DNA of 34,881 nt from Bilophila wadsworthia ATCC 49260 (GCF_000701705.1 NZ_JNJP01000028.1:10442-45322); one strand, 5' to 3'. Counted from the stretch's first letter, positions 7,459 to 17,249 are shown. Notes: generated by a model not told the origin, from the letters alone. Program-made: numbers and translations.

Positions 7459-9411
7459 TTGAATCAGTTTACGCGGAATCTCATGCTCTGGGGGGTCATC
7501 TCCCTGGCTATGGTCATTGTGTTCAACCTGTTTAGCCAGCCTCAGCATTCGTCCCAGCCGAGCGTGACGTACAGTGAATTCCTGCGTCAGGCCGCCAAGG
7601 GTGAAGTGTCCGAGGTGGTTATTCAGGGGAATACCCTTACCGGGAAAACGACCGACGGCAAATCGTTCCAGATTTACGTCCCCAACGATCCCGGCCTTGT
7701 GGATAAACTCATTGCCGAGAAGGTCGAAGTCCGGGCCGAGCCTGTCGAGGACTCCCCGTGGTACATGACCCTGTTGGTGTCGTGGTTCCCCATGCTGCTG
7801 CTTATCGGCGTGTGGATTTTCTTCATGCGCCAGATGCAGGGCGGAGCGGGCCGTGCCATGTCCTTTGGCCGTTCCCGGGCCCGTATGCTCAATCAGGAGC
7901 AGGGCAAGGTCACGTTCGATGACGTGGCCGGTGTGGACGAAGCCAAGGAAGAACTTTCCGAAGTCGTCGATTTCCTCTCCAATCCGCGCAAGTTCACCCG
8001 TCTTGGCGGGCGCATTCCCAAGGGCGTCCTGCTCGTCGGCCCTCCCGGTACCGGTAAGACTCTGCTGGCCCGCGCCGTAGCTGGTGAGGCGGGTGTGCCC
8101 TTCTTCTCCATTTCCGGTTCCGACTTTGTGGAAATGTTCGTGGGCGTGGGCGCTTCGCGTGTCCGTGACCTGTTTGTGCAGGGCAAGAAAAACGCTCCTT
8201 GCCTTATCTTTATCGACGAAATCGACGCCGTGGGCCGTCAGCGTGGCGCTGGCCTCGGCGGGGGGCATGACGAACGCGAACAGACCCTGAACCAGCTCCT
8301 TGTGGAAATGGACGGTTTTGAGTCCAACGAAGGCGTCATCCTCATCGCGGCGACCAACCGTCCCGACGTGCTTGACCCCGCGTTGCTCCGCCCCGGCCGT
8401 TTTGACCGTCAGGTTGTGGTTCCCACGCCCGACGTGAAGGGCCGCCTGAAGATTCTTGAAGTGCATACCCGCCGTACGCCGCTGGATAAGCACGTCAATC
8501 TGGAAGTCATCGCCCGCGGTACGCCGGGCTTTTCCGGCGCGGCGCTGGAGAACCTGGTCAACGAAGCGGCCCTCCAGGCCGCCCGCCTTGGCCAGGATAC
8601 CGTGTTCATGCGCGATTTCGAATATGCGAAGGACAAGGTGCTCATGGGCAAGGAACGCCGCAGCCTTATCCTTTCCGACGAGGAAAAGCGGATCACCGCG
8701 TACCACGAAGGCGGTCACGCTCTGGTGGCCAAGCTGCTGCCCGGGACCGACCCCGTGCACAAGGTGACGATCATCCCGCGCGGGCGTGCGCTCGGCGTGA
8801 CCATGCAGCTGCCGGAAGGCGATCGTCATGGCTACTCCAAGGCGTTTCTCCAGAACAACCTCATGGTGCTGCTGGCCGGGCGCGTGGCCGAAGAAATCAT
8901 CTTCGACACGATTACCACTGGTGCCGGCAACGACATTGAGCGCGCTACGGGCATGGCCCGCAAGATGGTTTGCGAATGGGGCATGAGCGATGTCGTCGGC
9001 CCCATGACCATCGGCGAGCAGGGCGAGGAAGTCTTTATTGGCCGCGATTGGGGCCATGCGCGCAACTACAGCGAAGACACCGCCCGCATCGTGGACGCCG
9101 AGATCAAGAAGCTGGTGGAGACCGCGCGCGAGAACTGCCACAAGCTGTTGCAGGAAAACATCAATCTCCTGCATGCGCTTGCCAAGGCCTTGCTTGACCG
9201 CGAAACCATCACCGGCGACGATATTGATTTGCTCGTCAAGGGCGAACCGCTGCCGCCGTTTGATGCGGACGGCAGTGCCGCGAAGCAGGAACCTGCGGCT
9301 CCCGCCCCTGCTTCCGCTGACGCGGGGGGTGAAACCTTCAAGCTGGAAGCGGAACCGTCTCAGGATGGCGGGACGGGCGAGAAAACGCAGGACGAAACCA
9401 AACAGCAGTAA
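7459..9411 (+). CDS. ftsH: ATP-dependent zinc metalloprotease FtsH
   Basis: A membrane-anchored AAA+ protease that extracts and degrades membrane and regulatory proteins. The 650-residue product has a first membrane segment at about 8-25, a periplasmic domain to about 100 and a second membrane segment at about 102-123. Walker A is GPPGTGKT (194-201), Walker B LIFIDE (249-254), and the second region of homology ends in RPGRFDRQ (311-318). The zinc site is HEGGH (416-420) with Asp492 (GAGNDIE) as third ligand. The tail is low-complexity and Ala/Pro/Glu rich. The start is a TTG, fixed by GGAGG 6 bases upstream and by homology of MNQFTRNLMLW. First gene of ftsH-folP-cdaA-cdaR-glmM. Confidence 0.97.
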   Translation: MNQFTRNLMLWGVISLAMVIVFNLFSQPQHSSQPSVTYSEFLRQAAKGEVSEVVIQGNTLTGKTTDGKSFQIYVPNDPGLVDKLIAEKVEVRAEPVEDSPWYMTLLVSWFPMLLLIGVWIFFMRQMQGGAGRAMSFGRSRARMLNQEQGKVTFDDVAGVDEAKEELSEVVDFLSNPRKFTRLGGRIPKGVLLVGPPGTGKTLLARAVAGEAGVPFFSISGSDFVEMFVGVGASRVRDLFVQGKKNAPCLIFIDEIDAVGRQRGAGLGGGHDEREQTLNQLLVEMDGFESNEGVILIAATNRPDVLDPALLRPGRFDRQVVVPTPDVKGRLKILEVHTRRTPLDKHVNLEVIARGTPGFSGAALENLVNEAALQAARLGQDTVFMRDFEYAKDKVLMGKERRSLILSDEEKRITAYHEGGHALVAKLLPGTDPVHKVTIIPRGRALGVTMQLPEGDRHGYSKAFLQNNLMVLLAGRVAEEIIFDTITTGAGNDIERATGMARKMVCEWGMSDVVGPMTIGEQGEEVFIGRDWGHARNYSEDTARIVDAEIKKLVETARENCHKLLQENINLLHALAKALLDRETITGDDIDLLVKGEPLPPFDADGSAAKQEPAAPAPASADAGGETFKLEAEPSQDGGTGEKTQDETKQQ

Positions 9412-9419
9412 ACGGCTTG

Positions 9420-9444
9420 CCCCGGCATCCTGCGGATGTCGGGG
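9420..9444 (+). other. Hairpin between ftsH and folP
   Basis: An 11-bp stem CCCCGGCATCC/GGATGTCGGGG (one G-T pair, loop TGC) starts 9 bases after the ftsH stop. There is no T-run directly after it, so it is more likely an mRNA processing or stability element, or a partial terminator, than a full stop. Confidence 0.6.
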
Positions 9445-9469
9445 CATTCAGCTTTATTAGGACAGCAGC

Positions 9470-10321
9470 GTGAACAACGAACGCAAATGGATTCTTCGAG
9501 GGGGGAGGGTGTTGAACCCTGCCCCCTTTTGTCTGATAGGCATTGTGAACGTAACGCCGGATTCGTTTTCCGACGGGGGAAAGTATATCGATCCGCGTAA
9601 CGCCGTGGCTCATGGCCTCCGTCTGTTGGACGAAGGGGCCGGGATGCTCGATCTGGGGGCGGAATCCACCCGTCCTTTTGCCGAACCCGTGCCCGAAGGT
9701 GAGGAAATCGCCCGGCTCATGCCGGTTGTGGCGCGCCTTCGTGAGCAGCGGCCTGATGCGGTCCTTTCCGTGGATACGTTGAAGGCCGGGACGGCCCGGG
9801 CGGCATTGGAAGGCGGCGCGGACATCATCAACGACGTGTCGGCCTGCGTGGCCGATCCGGCGTTGCTCGACGTGCTTGCCGAATACAAGCCGGGGTATGT
9901 GCTCATGCACAGTCAGGGCAGCCCGCGCGAAATGCAGGTGAACCCCCGCTACGGGAACGTGGTGGAGGAGATTCTGGCCTTTTTTGAGGAACATCTGGCA
10001 CGGCTGGTCAAGGCCGGTTTGCCCGAGGATCGGATAGTACTTGATCCCGGCATCGGGTTCGGTAAGAATAAGGATCACACCGTGGCCATCCTGAAAGGGC
10101 TGGAACGGTTTGCTTCGCTGGGCCGCCCCTTGTATGTGGGGCTTTCCCGGAAATCCATGTTCCGGGAGATCCTTGGCCTCGAACTGGAACAACGGGCCGA
10201 AGCCACCCGTCTGGCTGTCGCGCTGCTGGCCGCGCGGGGCATCCCTTACCATCGCGTTCACGACGTTGCCGGTTGCGCGCAAGCGCTGCGGCTTGTCGAA
10301 GCTATGACGCCTCTCGCCTGA
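9470..10321 (+). CDS. folP: Dihydropteroate synthase
   Basis: A folate-pathway enzyme that joins p-aminobenzoate to dihydropterin pyrophosphate; the sulfonamide target. The 283-residue product shows the TIM-barrel signatures in order: GIVNVTPDSFSDGG near the start, GAESTRP, SVDTLKAG, IINDVSA, DPGIGFGKN and GLSRKSMF. It starts with GTG at 9470, supported by AGGA 7 bases upstream. The ftsH-folP adjacency also occurs in E. coli, where glmM follows directly; here cdaA and cdaR lie between. Confidence 0.96.
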   Translation: MNNERKWILRGGRVLNPAPFCLIGIVNVTPDSFSDGGKYIDPRNAVAHGLRLLDEGAGMLDLGAESTRPFAEPVPEGEEIARLMPVVARLREQRPDAVLSVDTLKAGTARAALEGGADIINDVSACVADPALLDVLAEYKPGYVLMHSQGSPREMQVNPRYGNVVEEILAFFEEHLARLVKAGLPEDRIVLDPGIGFGKNKDHTVAILKGLERFASLGRPLYVGLSRKSMFREILGLELEQRAEATRLAVALLAARGIPYHRVHDVAGCAQALRLVEAMTPLA

Positions 10322-10363
10322 TCCTTCCGGCGTACCCTGTAAAGCTCATTTTGGAGCCGGATC

Positions 10364-11101
10364 ATGGATTTCCTGTCTTTTTATTGGCGTGACGTGCTGG
10401 ATATCGCCCTCGTAACGCTGCTTTTATACCGCATCCTGCTTCTTATCCGGGGAACGCGCGCGTTTTCGGCGCTCATCGGTCTGGTCGTTCTGGTGGCGGT
10501 GTACGCCCTCTCGCATTTTATAGGCCTCTATTCCTTGTCATGGCTGCTGGAGAACCTGTTCGGTTCGCTGTTCCTTGTCATCGTGATCCTGTTTCATGAT
10601 GATATCCGGCAGGCTCTTGCCGCGATGGGGACGCAATACCTCTCGTGGAAGAAACGCCCCGCGCCGTCAAATATGGTCGGCGATCTCGTCTGGGTGTGCC
10701 AATACTTCGCCAAGCGGCGCATCGGGGCTCTCATCGTTCTGGAAGGCAAGGTGCAGCTTGGCGACATGATGAAGGGCGGGGTAGTACTGGACGCCCGGAT
10801 ATCCCGGGAGCTCCTGCTGACCATCTTCTTTCCCAATACCGCGCTGCACGATGGGGCGGTGATCATCCGCAAAGGGCGCATTGCCGCGGCGGGGTGTATC
10901 CTGCCGCTGGCGCAGATGGACCGCCAGAATTTCGGTACGCGGCACCGCGCCGCGCTTGGCGCTACGGAAGTCAGCGATGCGACGGTCATTGTCGTTTCAG
11001 AGGAACGCGGCGAAGTGAGCGTGGCCTCTAAGGGCCATTTGGCGGTTATGCCCGATGCCGAACAACTGAAAGAGACGCTGAACAATGTTATCGAACACTA
11101 A
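10364..11101 (+). CDS. cdaA: Diadenylate cyclase CdaA (c-di-AMP synthase)
   Basis: A membrane-bound enzyme that makes cyclic di-AMP from two ATP. The 245-residue protein has three N-terminal membrane segments (about residues 10-28, 35-52 and 56-77), a short linker and the DAC domain. The catalytic DGA (residues 163-165, in ALHDGAV) and RHR (193-195, in GTRHRAALG) motifs are intact, so it should be active. It overlaps the next gene, cdaR, by 17 bases, implying translational coupling. The CdaA-CdaR-GlmM set is well known from Firmicutes, where CdaR and GlmM bind and modulate the cyclase. Confidence 0.95.
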   Translation: MDFLSFYWRDVLDIALVTLLLYRILLLIRGTRAFSALIGLVVLVAVYALSHFIGLYSLSWLLENLFGSLFLVIVILFHDDIRQALAAMGTQYLSWKKRPAPSNMVGDLVWVCQYFAKRRIGALIVLEGKVQLGDMMKGGVVLDARISRELLLTIFFPNTALHDGAVIIRKGRIAAAGCILPLAQMDRQNFGTRHRAALGATEVSDATVIVVSEERGEVSVASKGHLAVMPDAEQLKETLNNVIEH

Positions 11102-12026
11102 AGACCCCCAGAAAGGCAACTGGCGCTATCTCTTGGTAGCCTTTCTTCTTGCCCTCGGGTTGTGGTATACGCTCAACGCGCGTGAGCAAATCGAGCGCGT
11201 GGTTGAGGTGCGCCTTGATTATAAGGGGTTGCCGACCGGATTGATCGTGACGGGAGGCCAGCTCAATAAAGTCAGCGTGCGCCTCCGCGGTCCACAGGAA
11301 TTGCTGCGGTCCATGACCAACCGGGAAATTTCCTATACGATGGATCTGTCCGGCGTGACGCCGGGCAAGAACGTGATCCCGCTGACGACGGGGGAAAACA
11401 AGCCGCCGGAACTGCGGGCCTATGAGGTGCTTGAAGTCACGCCATCCCGGATGATTCTTGAAGTGGACAAGATCATGGAAACGAACCTGCCTGTAAAAGT
11501 GGCGCTGAGAGCTTCGCCCGCTGCCTCGTCGGTAAGGCTGAAAGATCTGGTGGTCGACCCGCCGCAAGTGACCGTGCGCGGTCCGGCAAGCGTGATCGCG
11601 TCCATGAAGGAGATACAGGCGGAGATCCCGGTGGATCTCGGGGCGGAAGGGAAGGCCGTCTCGGAAGAGGTTCCGTTGCTTGCCCCGCCCGCTGTGGAGC
11701 TCAATCCGCAGGTCGTTAAGGTGACATGGAAAATCGATGTGAAGAGGCGTACCCTGAGTTTGCAGCGCGATATCATTTTTGAGGGTGAGAATCCCAATGT
11801 AAGCGCTCAGCCTTCACGGGCCAACCTCATGGTTTCCGTCCCTCAGGCGATGGTCAAAGATGCCGGGTACCTCGCGCAATTTCAGGTTTCCGTCCCGTCC
11901 GATACGGCGATGCCTGCGGAAGACGGGGCCGTGAACGCGCCTCTTCAGGTTGCCGTGCCCCAAGGCGGGCGCGTCCTGAAAATCAGCCCGGAAACCGTGT
12001 CGATTTCCCGGCATCCGAGTGAATAA
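11085..12026 (+). CDS. cdaR: YbbR-domain protein, CdaA regulator CdaR
   Basis: A 313-residue extracytoplasmic protein with one N-terminal membrane anchor (about residues 13-29, YLLVAFLLALGLWYTL) and then beta-rich YbbR repeats, recognisable by recurring patterns such as VSVRLRGPQELL and VTVRGPASVI. In Firmicutes the equivalent protein binds CdaA and adjusts c-di-AMP production. The ATG overlaps the end of cdaA by 17 bases. Its role as regulator is inferred from family and position. Confidence 0.88.
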   Translation: MLSNTKDPQKGNWRYLLVAFLLALGLWYTLNAREQIERVVEVRLDYKGLPTGLIVTGGQLNKVSVRLRGPQELLRSMTNREISYTMDLSGVTPGKNVIPLTTGENKPPELRAYEVLEVTPSRMILEVDKIMETNLPVKVALRASPAASSVRLKDLVVDPPQVTVRGPASVIASMKEIQAEIPVDLGAEGKAVSEEVPLLAPPAVELNPQVVKVTWKIDVKRRTLSLQRDIIFEGENPNVSAQPSRANLMVSVPQAMVKDAGYLAQFQVSVPSDTAMPAEDGAVNAPLQVAVPQGGRVLKISPETVSISRHPSE

Positions 12027-12073
12027 GCGGTCTGTTCCGCTGTTTTATAACAAAAGAGATCTTGGAGTAGTTG

Positions 12074-13426
12074 ATGAGCGTTCGTCTTTTTGGGACTGAC
12101 GGGATGAGGGGCCGGGTCAACAAGTATCCTATGACGCCGGAAGTGGCTTTGCGCCTGGGGCTTGCCGCGGGCACGTTCTATCGGGACAAGAACCGACGCA
12201 GCCGCGTAGTCATCGGTAAGGATACCCGCCTTTCGGGATATGTGTTCGAGAACGCGCTGGCGGCGGGCTTGCTGGCGGCGGGGATGGATGTCTTTCTTGT
12301 CGGCCCCCTGCCCACTCCTGCGATTTCCTTTCTCACGACCAACATGCGGGCGGATGTGGGGGTGGTCATCTCCGCGTCGCATAATCCATTCAGCGACAAT
12401 GGGATCAAGTTTTTCGACGCCGAAGGGTTCAAAATCCCGGATGCCGATGAAGATCGCATGACGGAAATGGTGCTGGACCCGAATTTTGACTGGAATTATC
12501 CCGAACCCGCGAACACCGGCCGTGCCTATAAAATCAAGGACGCTCCGGGTCGTTACATCGTGTATCTCAAAAACAGTTTCCCCGCGCACTTGTCCCTTGA
12601 AGGGCTGCGGGTGGTCATTGACTGCGCCAATGGCGCCAACTATAGGGTCGCGCCGCTGGCCCTTGAGGAGTTGGGCGCCGAAGTCGTTAAAATCGGTACG
12701 GAGCCCAACGGGTTGAATATCAATTACCGCTGCGGTTCCCTGTACCCCGAGGCTGTGGCCGCGAAGGTCCGCGAGACGCGGGCCGATATTGGGCTTGCTC
12801 TGGACGGCGATGCCGATCGCCTCATCGTCGTGGACGAAAAAGGCACCGTTCTGGATGGCGACCAGATCATGGCCCTGTGCGCGCAGGATCTCATGCAGCA
12901 AGGCAAGCTTCCGGGCAACATCCTTGTGGCCACGGTCATGAGCAACATGGCGCTTGAAGTGTTCATGAAGGAGCGGGGCGGTACGCTTATCCGTACCAAC
13001 GTAGGCGATCGCCATGTCGTGGCGGCCATGCGCCAGCAAGGGGCTCTCCTTGGCGGGGAGCAATCCGGCCATCTTATTTTCCGTGAATACAGCACAACCG
13101 GCGACGGTCTCCTTGCCGCTCTTCAGATCCTGCGGATCATGCGCCAGCGGGGGCGGCCTCTGTCGGAACTCGCCGGCCTGCTCGTCCCCTATCCGCAGGA
13201 ACTCCGGAACGTGCACGTCGAACACAAGATACCGTTTGAGGAAAACGCGGAAATCGCCGATGCCGTCGCCCGTATCGAAGAAGGCCTTGAAGGCCGTGGG
13301 CGTGTGTTGCTGCGTTATTCGGGCACGGAACCTTTGTGCCGGGTTATGGTTGAAGGGCAGGATGCGGACAAGGTACGAGTGTACGCCAACGAGCTCGCCG
13401 GAATCGTGGAAAAAGCGCTCGGATAG
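12074..13426 (+). CDS. glmM: Phosphoglucosamine mutase
   Basis: Converts glucosamine-6-phosphate to glucosamine-1-phosphate for UDP-GlcNAc, peptidoglycan and LPS. The 450-residue product starts MSVRLFGTDGMRG. The phospho-serine loop is SASHNPFSDNG with catalytic Ser102, the metal loop is DGDADRLI and the C-terminal phosphate-binding loop is RYSGTEPLCRVM. ATG at 12074 is chosen over the TTG one codon earlier because GGAG lies 6 bases upstream. It follows cdaR by 47 bases. In Firmicutes GlmM binds and inhibits CdaA. Confidence 0.97.
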   Translation: MSVRLFGTDGMRGRVNKYPMTPEVALRLGLAAGTFYRDKNRRSRVVIGKDTRLSGYVFENALAAGLLAAGMDVFLVGPLPTPAISFLTTNMRADVGVVISASHNPFSDNGIKFFDAEGFKIPDADEDRMTEMVLDPNFDWNYPEPANTGRAYKIKDAPGRYIVYLKNSFPAHLSLEGLRVVIDCANGANYRVAPLALEELGAEVVKIGTEPNGLNINYRCGSLYPEAVAAKVRETRADIGLALDGDADRLIVVDEKGTVLDGDQIMALCAQDLMQQGKLPGNILVATVMSNMALEVFMKERGGTLIRTNVGDRHVVAAMRQQGALLGGEQSGHLIFREYSTTGDGLLAALQILRIMRQRGRPLSELAGLLVPYPQELRNVHVEHKIPFEENAEIADAVARIEEGLEGRGRVLLRYSGTEPLCRVMVEGQDADKVRVYANELAGIVEKALG

Positions 13427-13681
13427 GCAAGGAATGAGGGCTGTGCATGTCTTGATGGCTTATTCCTACAGGAAACAGGCGTACATTCTCATTGTCCTCT
13501 GGAAAAAAATGGCCCTTAATGGATTTGTTCAGTTGGAAAGTAAGATGCGTGATTATCCGTACGTGCATCGCCGGTATTTTGTTATTATGAGGCATTTCTT
13601 CCGAATAGAGGGAGCGGAGTGGTAAAGAATGGGACGTGGAAAGCCTGCCCCAAAAGATTCTCGAGAGAGAAATGGAGCCAC

Positions 13682-14545
13682 ATGAATATTCGTAAGGTTG
13701 TCATTCCGGTCGCCGGTTGGGGGACGCGTTCTTTGCCTGCCAGCAAGAATATTCCTAAGGAAATGTTGCCAGTCTACAACAAGCCCGTTGTGCAGTACGT
13801 TGTGGAAGAAGCTATCCGTGCTGGTGTGGAAGACGTTATTTTTGTGACCAACCGTGACAAGAGCGTTATTGAAGATCACTTCGACTATAACCTTCAGCTT
13901 GAGGGCGTTCTGGAACGCGCCGGAAAGCTGAAGATGCTCAAGGAAGTCCGCGATGTGGCCGAGATGGTCAACATCATGTCCGTTCGTCAGAAGAAACAGC
14001 TCGGTCTCGGCCATGCGGTGCTGTGCGCCAAGGAGATGGTACGTGACGAACCCTTTGCGGTCATGGTCGGCGACGACTTTATGATCGGCGATGACGCGGG
14101 ATTGACGCAGCTTGTCCAAGTGGCGTCCGAACACGACATGCCGGTTATCGGAGTCATGGAAGTACCCGCAGACAAGGTAAACCGTTACGGTATCGTAATG
14201 GGTGAAGAAATCACTCCCGGCGTCTATAACATTACGGATATGGTGGAGAAACCAGCCATAGGCACGGTGGATTCCCGCCTCGCCATTGTGGGACGCTATG
14301 TGCTGACTCCGGATATTTTTGAACATCTCGCACGGGTGAAGCCCGGACACGGCGGCGAGATTCAGCTTACCGACGCGCTGGCTTCTCTGGCCCGGGAACG
14401 CGGTATGTTGGCTGTGAAGATGGGCGGCATCCGTTTTGACGCCGGGGACTGGGTGGATTATTTGACGGCCAACATCTACTTCGGACTGCGCGATGAAAAA
14501 CTGCGCGACGGCCTGAAGGCCAGGTTGCGCGAATTGCTCGACTAG
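13682..14545 (+). CDS. galU: UTP-glucose-1-phosphate uridylyltransferase
   Basis: Makes UDP-glucose for envelope polysaccharides. The 287-residue protein has the nucleotidyltransferase signature VVIPVAGWGTRSLPAS near the N-terminus, followed by KNIPKEMLPV, and later MVGDDF and the typical MVEKP and GRYVLTPDIFEHL segments. GGAG lies 5 bases before the ATG at 13682; an open extension to 13619 has no better start. A 255-base gap separates it from glmM, so it may have its own promoter, but I see no convincing one. A strong terminator follows. Confidence 0.95.
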   Translation: MNIRKVVIPVAGWGTRSLPASKNIPKEMLPVYNKPVVQYVVEEAIRAGVEDVIFVTNRDKSVIEDHFDYNLQLEGVLERAGKLKMLKEVRDVAEMVNIMSVRQKKQLGLGHAVLCAKEMVRDEPFAVMVGDDFMIGDDAGLTQLVQVASEHDMPVIGVMEVPADKVNRYGIVMGEEITPGVYNITDMVEKPAIGTVDSRLAIVGRYVLTPDIFEHLARVKPGHGGEIQLTDALASLARERGMLAVKMGGIRFDAGDWVDYLTANIYFGLRDEKLRDGLKARLRELLD

Positions 14546-14576
14546 GCATTGTGGATGACGTTTGATAAACAGGGGA

Positions 14577-14633
14577 AACCGCCTTTCCGGCACATCCTCC
14601 GGCAGGAGGTGCTGCCGGATAAGGTGGTTTTTT
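14577..14633 (+). terminator. Intrinsic terminator after galU
   Basis: A long, slightly bulged stem (14577-14600 against 14605-14629, inner pairing TCCGGCA/TGCCGGA) is followed directly by a T-run through 14633. It ends the ftsH-to-galU transcription unit. Confidence 0.9.
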
Positions 14634-14756
14634 CCTGTTCTTTTATTGCATTGAAATGTATTGTTTTCGTTTCTTTTTGAATTGAACCGATAGAGGGAAC
14701 AAGCAGCGATTCCTGGATAGGCTGCTGTCCACTCCCTAACACCTCAGGATATCCCC

Positions 14757-17108
14757 TTGCTTCGAACCGTTGCTTTGCTGACGCCCCCATTCGCTTCCTT
14801 GACCTATGCCGTTCCCGAGTGGCTTGCCGGGTTTTCGTGGTGCCCCGGCTTGAGGGTCGCCGTGCCGCTGGGAAGAGGGATGTTGCGTATTGGGGTCGTC
14901 CTCGGCGATGGTTCCCCTCTGCCGGAGGGGGTAACGGCTCGGCCCATGCTTTGGCCTCTGGAAAAGGAACCTTTGCTGCCGTCCGGGCACATGGAAATGG
15001 TGCGCCAGCTTGCTTTGCGCCAGGCCGTGACGCCGGGGCAGATCCTCGCGATGGTGCTCCCCGCGGGGCTTCGGGTGACGCAGATGCGTCTCCGTACGAT
15101 GGAAGCGCAAGGCAAGGCGCAGATACGGCTGCTGAAGGATTTGCCCAAGCTGCCAGTAGAGGTTTTGGCTGCGCTTGGTGAAGCGTGGATGCGGGGAGGG
15201 GCGGAGTTGCTCGGGCCACGGGAAGACGCCGCCGCCAGCGAGCTGTGTGTACTGCGTTGCGATCCGCCGTGGGCTGTGAGGCCGACCGCGACGCGCCAGA
15301 TCGAGCTTCTGGAGTTCCTGTTGGAACATGGCGCCGTTTCCCGGCGGGAAGTATTGCGGCAAATGGGGCAGGGAGTCGCCCCGGCGCTCGAGTCTTTGCT
15401 CAAGAACGGTTTGATTGGCCTGCAATGCCTCGAAGCCGGTTGTGCGGAAGAGGAAACCGGCTGCAACCTGTTGCCTCCCGCATCGGAAGCCCTTTTCGCG
15501 CTTTCCGAAGCGCAGGAGGCGGCGCTGGCTTCGTTCCGTGCGGATCTTGATGCCGGGAATCCCGCGTCGCACCTGCTGTTCGGCGTGACCGGAAGCGGCA
15601 AGACAGCCGTATATATGGAATTGGCCAAAGAATGCCTGCGCCGTGGCCGCTCCATGCTGCTGCTGGCCCCGGAAGTGGCGCTCGCTTTGAAGCTGCGCCG
15701 GGACGCCTCTCTCGCGCTGCCGGATGTGCCGCTCTATTTTTTTCATGGATACCAGTCGGCCGCCCTGCGCGAAAAAACGTTCCGCGAGTTGGCGAAACGC
15801 CGCGAACCGTGCCTTGTCGTCGGGACGCGTTCCGCCCTGTTTCTGCCTTTGCCGTCCCTTGGGGCCGTAGTGCTGGACGAGGAGCATGACTCTTCCTTCA
15901 AGCAGGATGAAGGGCTTACCTATCAGGCCAAAGAAGTGGCGTGGTTTCGCATCGCGCAGGCTAAAGGGTTATTGGTGCTCGGATCCGCGACCCCGGATCT
16001 GAAGACGTTTTACGCGGTCCGCGAGGCGAAAATCCCGGTGTCCACGCTTCCGGCGCGCGTGGGTGGCGGTACGCTGCCTTCGATCAGGCTGGTGGACATC
16101 CGGTCCATGAACTGCGTCGAGTCCATTCTGGCTCCGGAGACGCTCTCCGCACTCAAGCAGACGGTGGAGCAGGGGGATCAGGCGGTGATTCTCCTGAATC
16201 GGCGCGGTTATGCTCCACTGATGTACTGCATCGACTGTGGGAAGGTGGCCCGATGCCCGCATTGTGATATCGGTTTGACCTACCACAAGGGGCGAGAGCG
16301 GCTGGTCTGCCACTATTGCGGGTATTCGGTTCCGTTCCCTTCGCCTTGCCCGAGCTGCAAAGGGCTGCATTTCCATCCCATGGGGCAGGGAACCGAGCGT
16401 GTCGAAGAGTATATCGGGACGCTTCTGCCTCCGGGAGGCCGGGTTCTGCGCTTGGATCGGGACAGCACTCGCCGCCCGGGGCGCATGGAGGAGATCCTTG
16501 AGTCTTTTGCCCGGCAGGAGGCGCAGGTCCTTGTCGGCACGCAGATGCTTTCGAAAGGGCACCATTTCCCGCATGTGACGCTGGCTGTGGTAGCTGACGG
16601 GGACATTGGCCTCAATTTGCCTGACTACCGGGCGGCGGAGCGGACCTTTCAGCTTTTGGTGCAGTCGTCGGGCCGGGCCGGGCGCGGCGAGAAGCCGGGG
16701 CAGGTCATTATCCAAACCCGCGACGTGAACCATTACTGCTGGCAGTATGTGAAGAACGGGGACTACGAAGGGTTTTACGACTACGAAATCGCTCTGCGCA
16801 AGCGGCGGCGCTATCCCCCCTTCATCAATCTGGCCCTGTTGCGGATTTCCTACCCTATGGACTGGGCGGACGGGCCGACGCAGCTCGCGCGGATTACGGC
16901 TCTGCTGCGTTCGGAGAGCAAAGGCGTGACCGTTCTTGGCCCCGCGCCCGCGCCGCTGCCGCTCCTGCGGGGACGCAGGCGGTTTCAGTGCCTCCTCAAG
17001 GCTGGAGACTGGCAATCCATCCGTGCCCTTTATGCCGTGCTTCTGCCTCTCGCCTCGCCCCCGAACCTGCGTATTTCACTGGATATCGACCCCGTGAACA
17101 TGCTGTAG
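14757..17108 (+). CDS. priA: Primosomal protein N' (replication restart helicase PriA)
   Basis: A 3'-to-5' DNA helicase that reloads the replisome at collapsed forks. The 783-residue protein has the N-terminal DNA-binding part (VAVPLGRGMLRIGVV), Walker A GVTGSGKT at about 276-283, the helicase box DEEH at about 373-376, then LGSATPDL and GTQMLSKGHHFP. The zinc region has paired cysteine motifs (CIDCGKVARCPHCD and CHYCGYSVPFPSPCPSC). The start is a TTG at 14757 with AGGA 8 bases upstream; no upstream ATG fits the family's N-terminus better. Confidence 0.96.
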   Translation: MLRTVALLTPPFASLTYAVPEWLAGFSWCPGLRVAVPLGRGMLRIGVVLGDGSPLPEGVTARPMLWPLEKEPLLPSGHMEMVRQLALRQAVTPGQILAMVLPAGLRVTQMRLRTMEAQGKAQIRLLKDLPKLPVEVLAALGEAWMRGGAELLGPREDAAASELCVLRCDPPWAVRPTATRQIELLEFLLEHGAVSRREVLRQMGQGVAPALESLLKNGLIGLQCLEAGCAEEETGCNLLPPASEALFALSEAQEAALASFRADLDAGNPASHLLFGVTGSGKTAVYMELAKECLRRGRSMLLLAPEVALALKLRRDASLALPDVPLYFFHGYQSAALREKTFRELAKRREPCLVVGTRSALFLPLPSLGAVVLDEEHDSSFKQDEGLTYQAKEVAWFRIAQAKGLLVLGSATPDLKTFYAVREAKIPVSTLPARVGGGTLPSIRLVDIRSMNCVESILAPETLSALKQTVEQGDQAVILLNRRGYAPLMYCIDCGKVARCPHCDIGLTYHKGRERLVCHYCGYSVPFPSPCPSCKGLHFHPMGQGTERVEEYIGTLLPPGGRVLRLDRDSTRRPGRMEEILESFARQEAQVLVGTQMLSKGHHFPHVTLAVVADGDIGLNLPDYRAAERTFQLLVQSSGRAGRGEKPGQVIIQTRDVNHYCWQYVKNGDYEGFYDYEIALRKRRRYPPFINLALLRISYPMDWADGPTQLARITALLRSESKGVTVLGPAPAPLPLLRGRRRFQCLLKAGDWQSIRALYAVLLPLASPPNLRISLDIDPVNML

Positions 17109-17249
17109 CCCGGAAAACGTTTTTTCTGAAAAGGAAAACCGCCAGCGGAACAACGGATGCCAAGGGGCGCTCGGCGGCTCATCCTGCCTCTTGGGTTCAG
17201 CCCTGCAAAGGCGGACGCCGATCGTGCGATTGCGTCCGTTGCAAGCGTG

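Noticed and set aside
7381..9447. A minus-strand frame of about 690 codons opposite ftsH
   Set aside because: Shadow of the FtsH gene in GC-rich DNA; the His/Arg/Gly-rich product has no recognisable domain.
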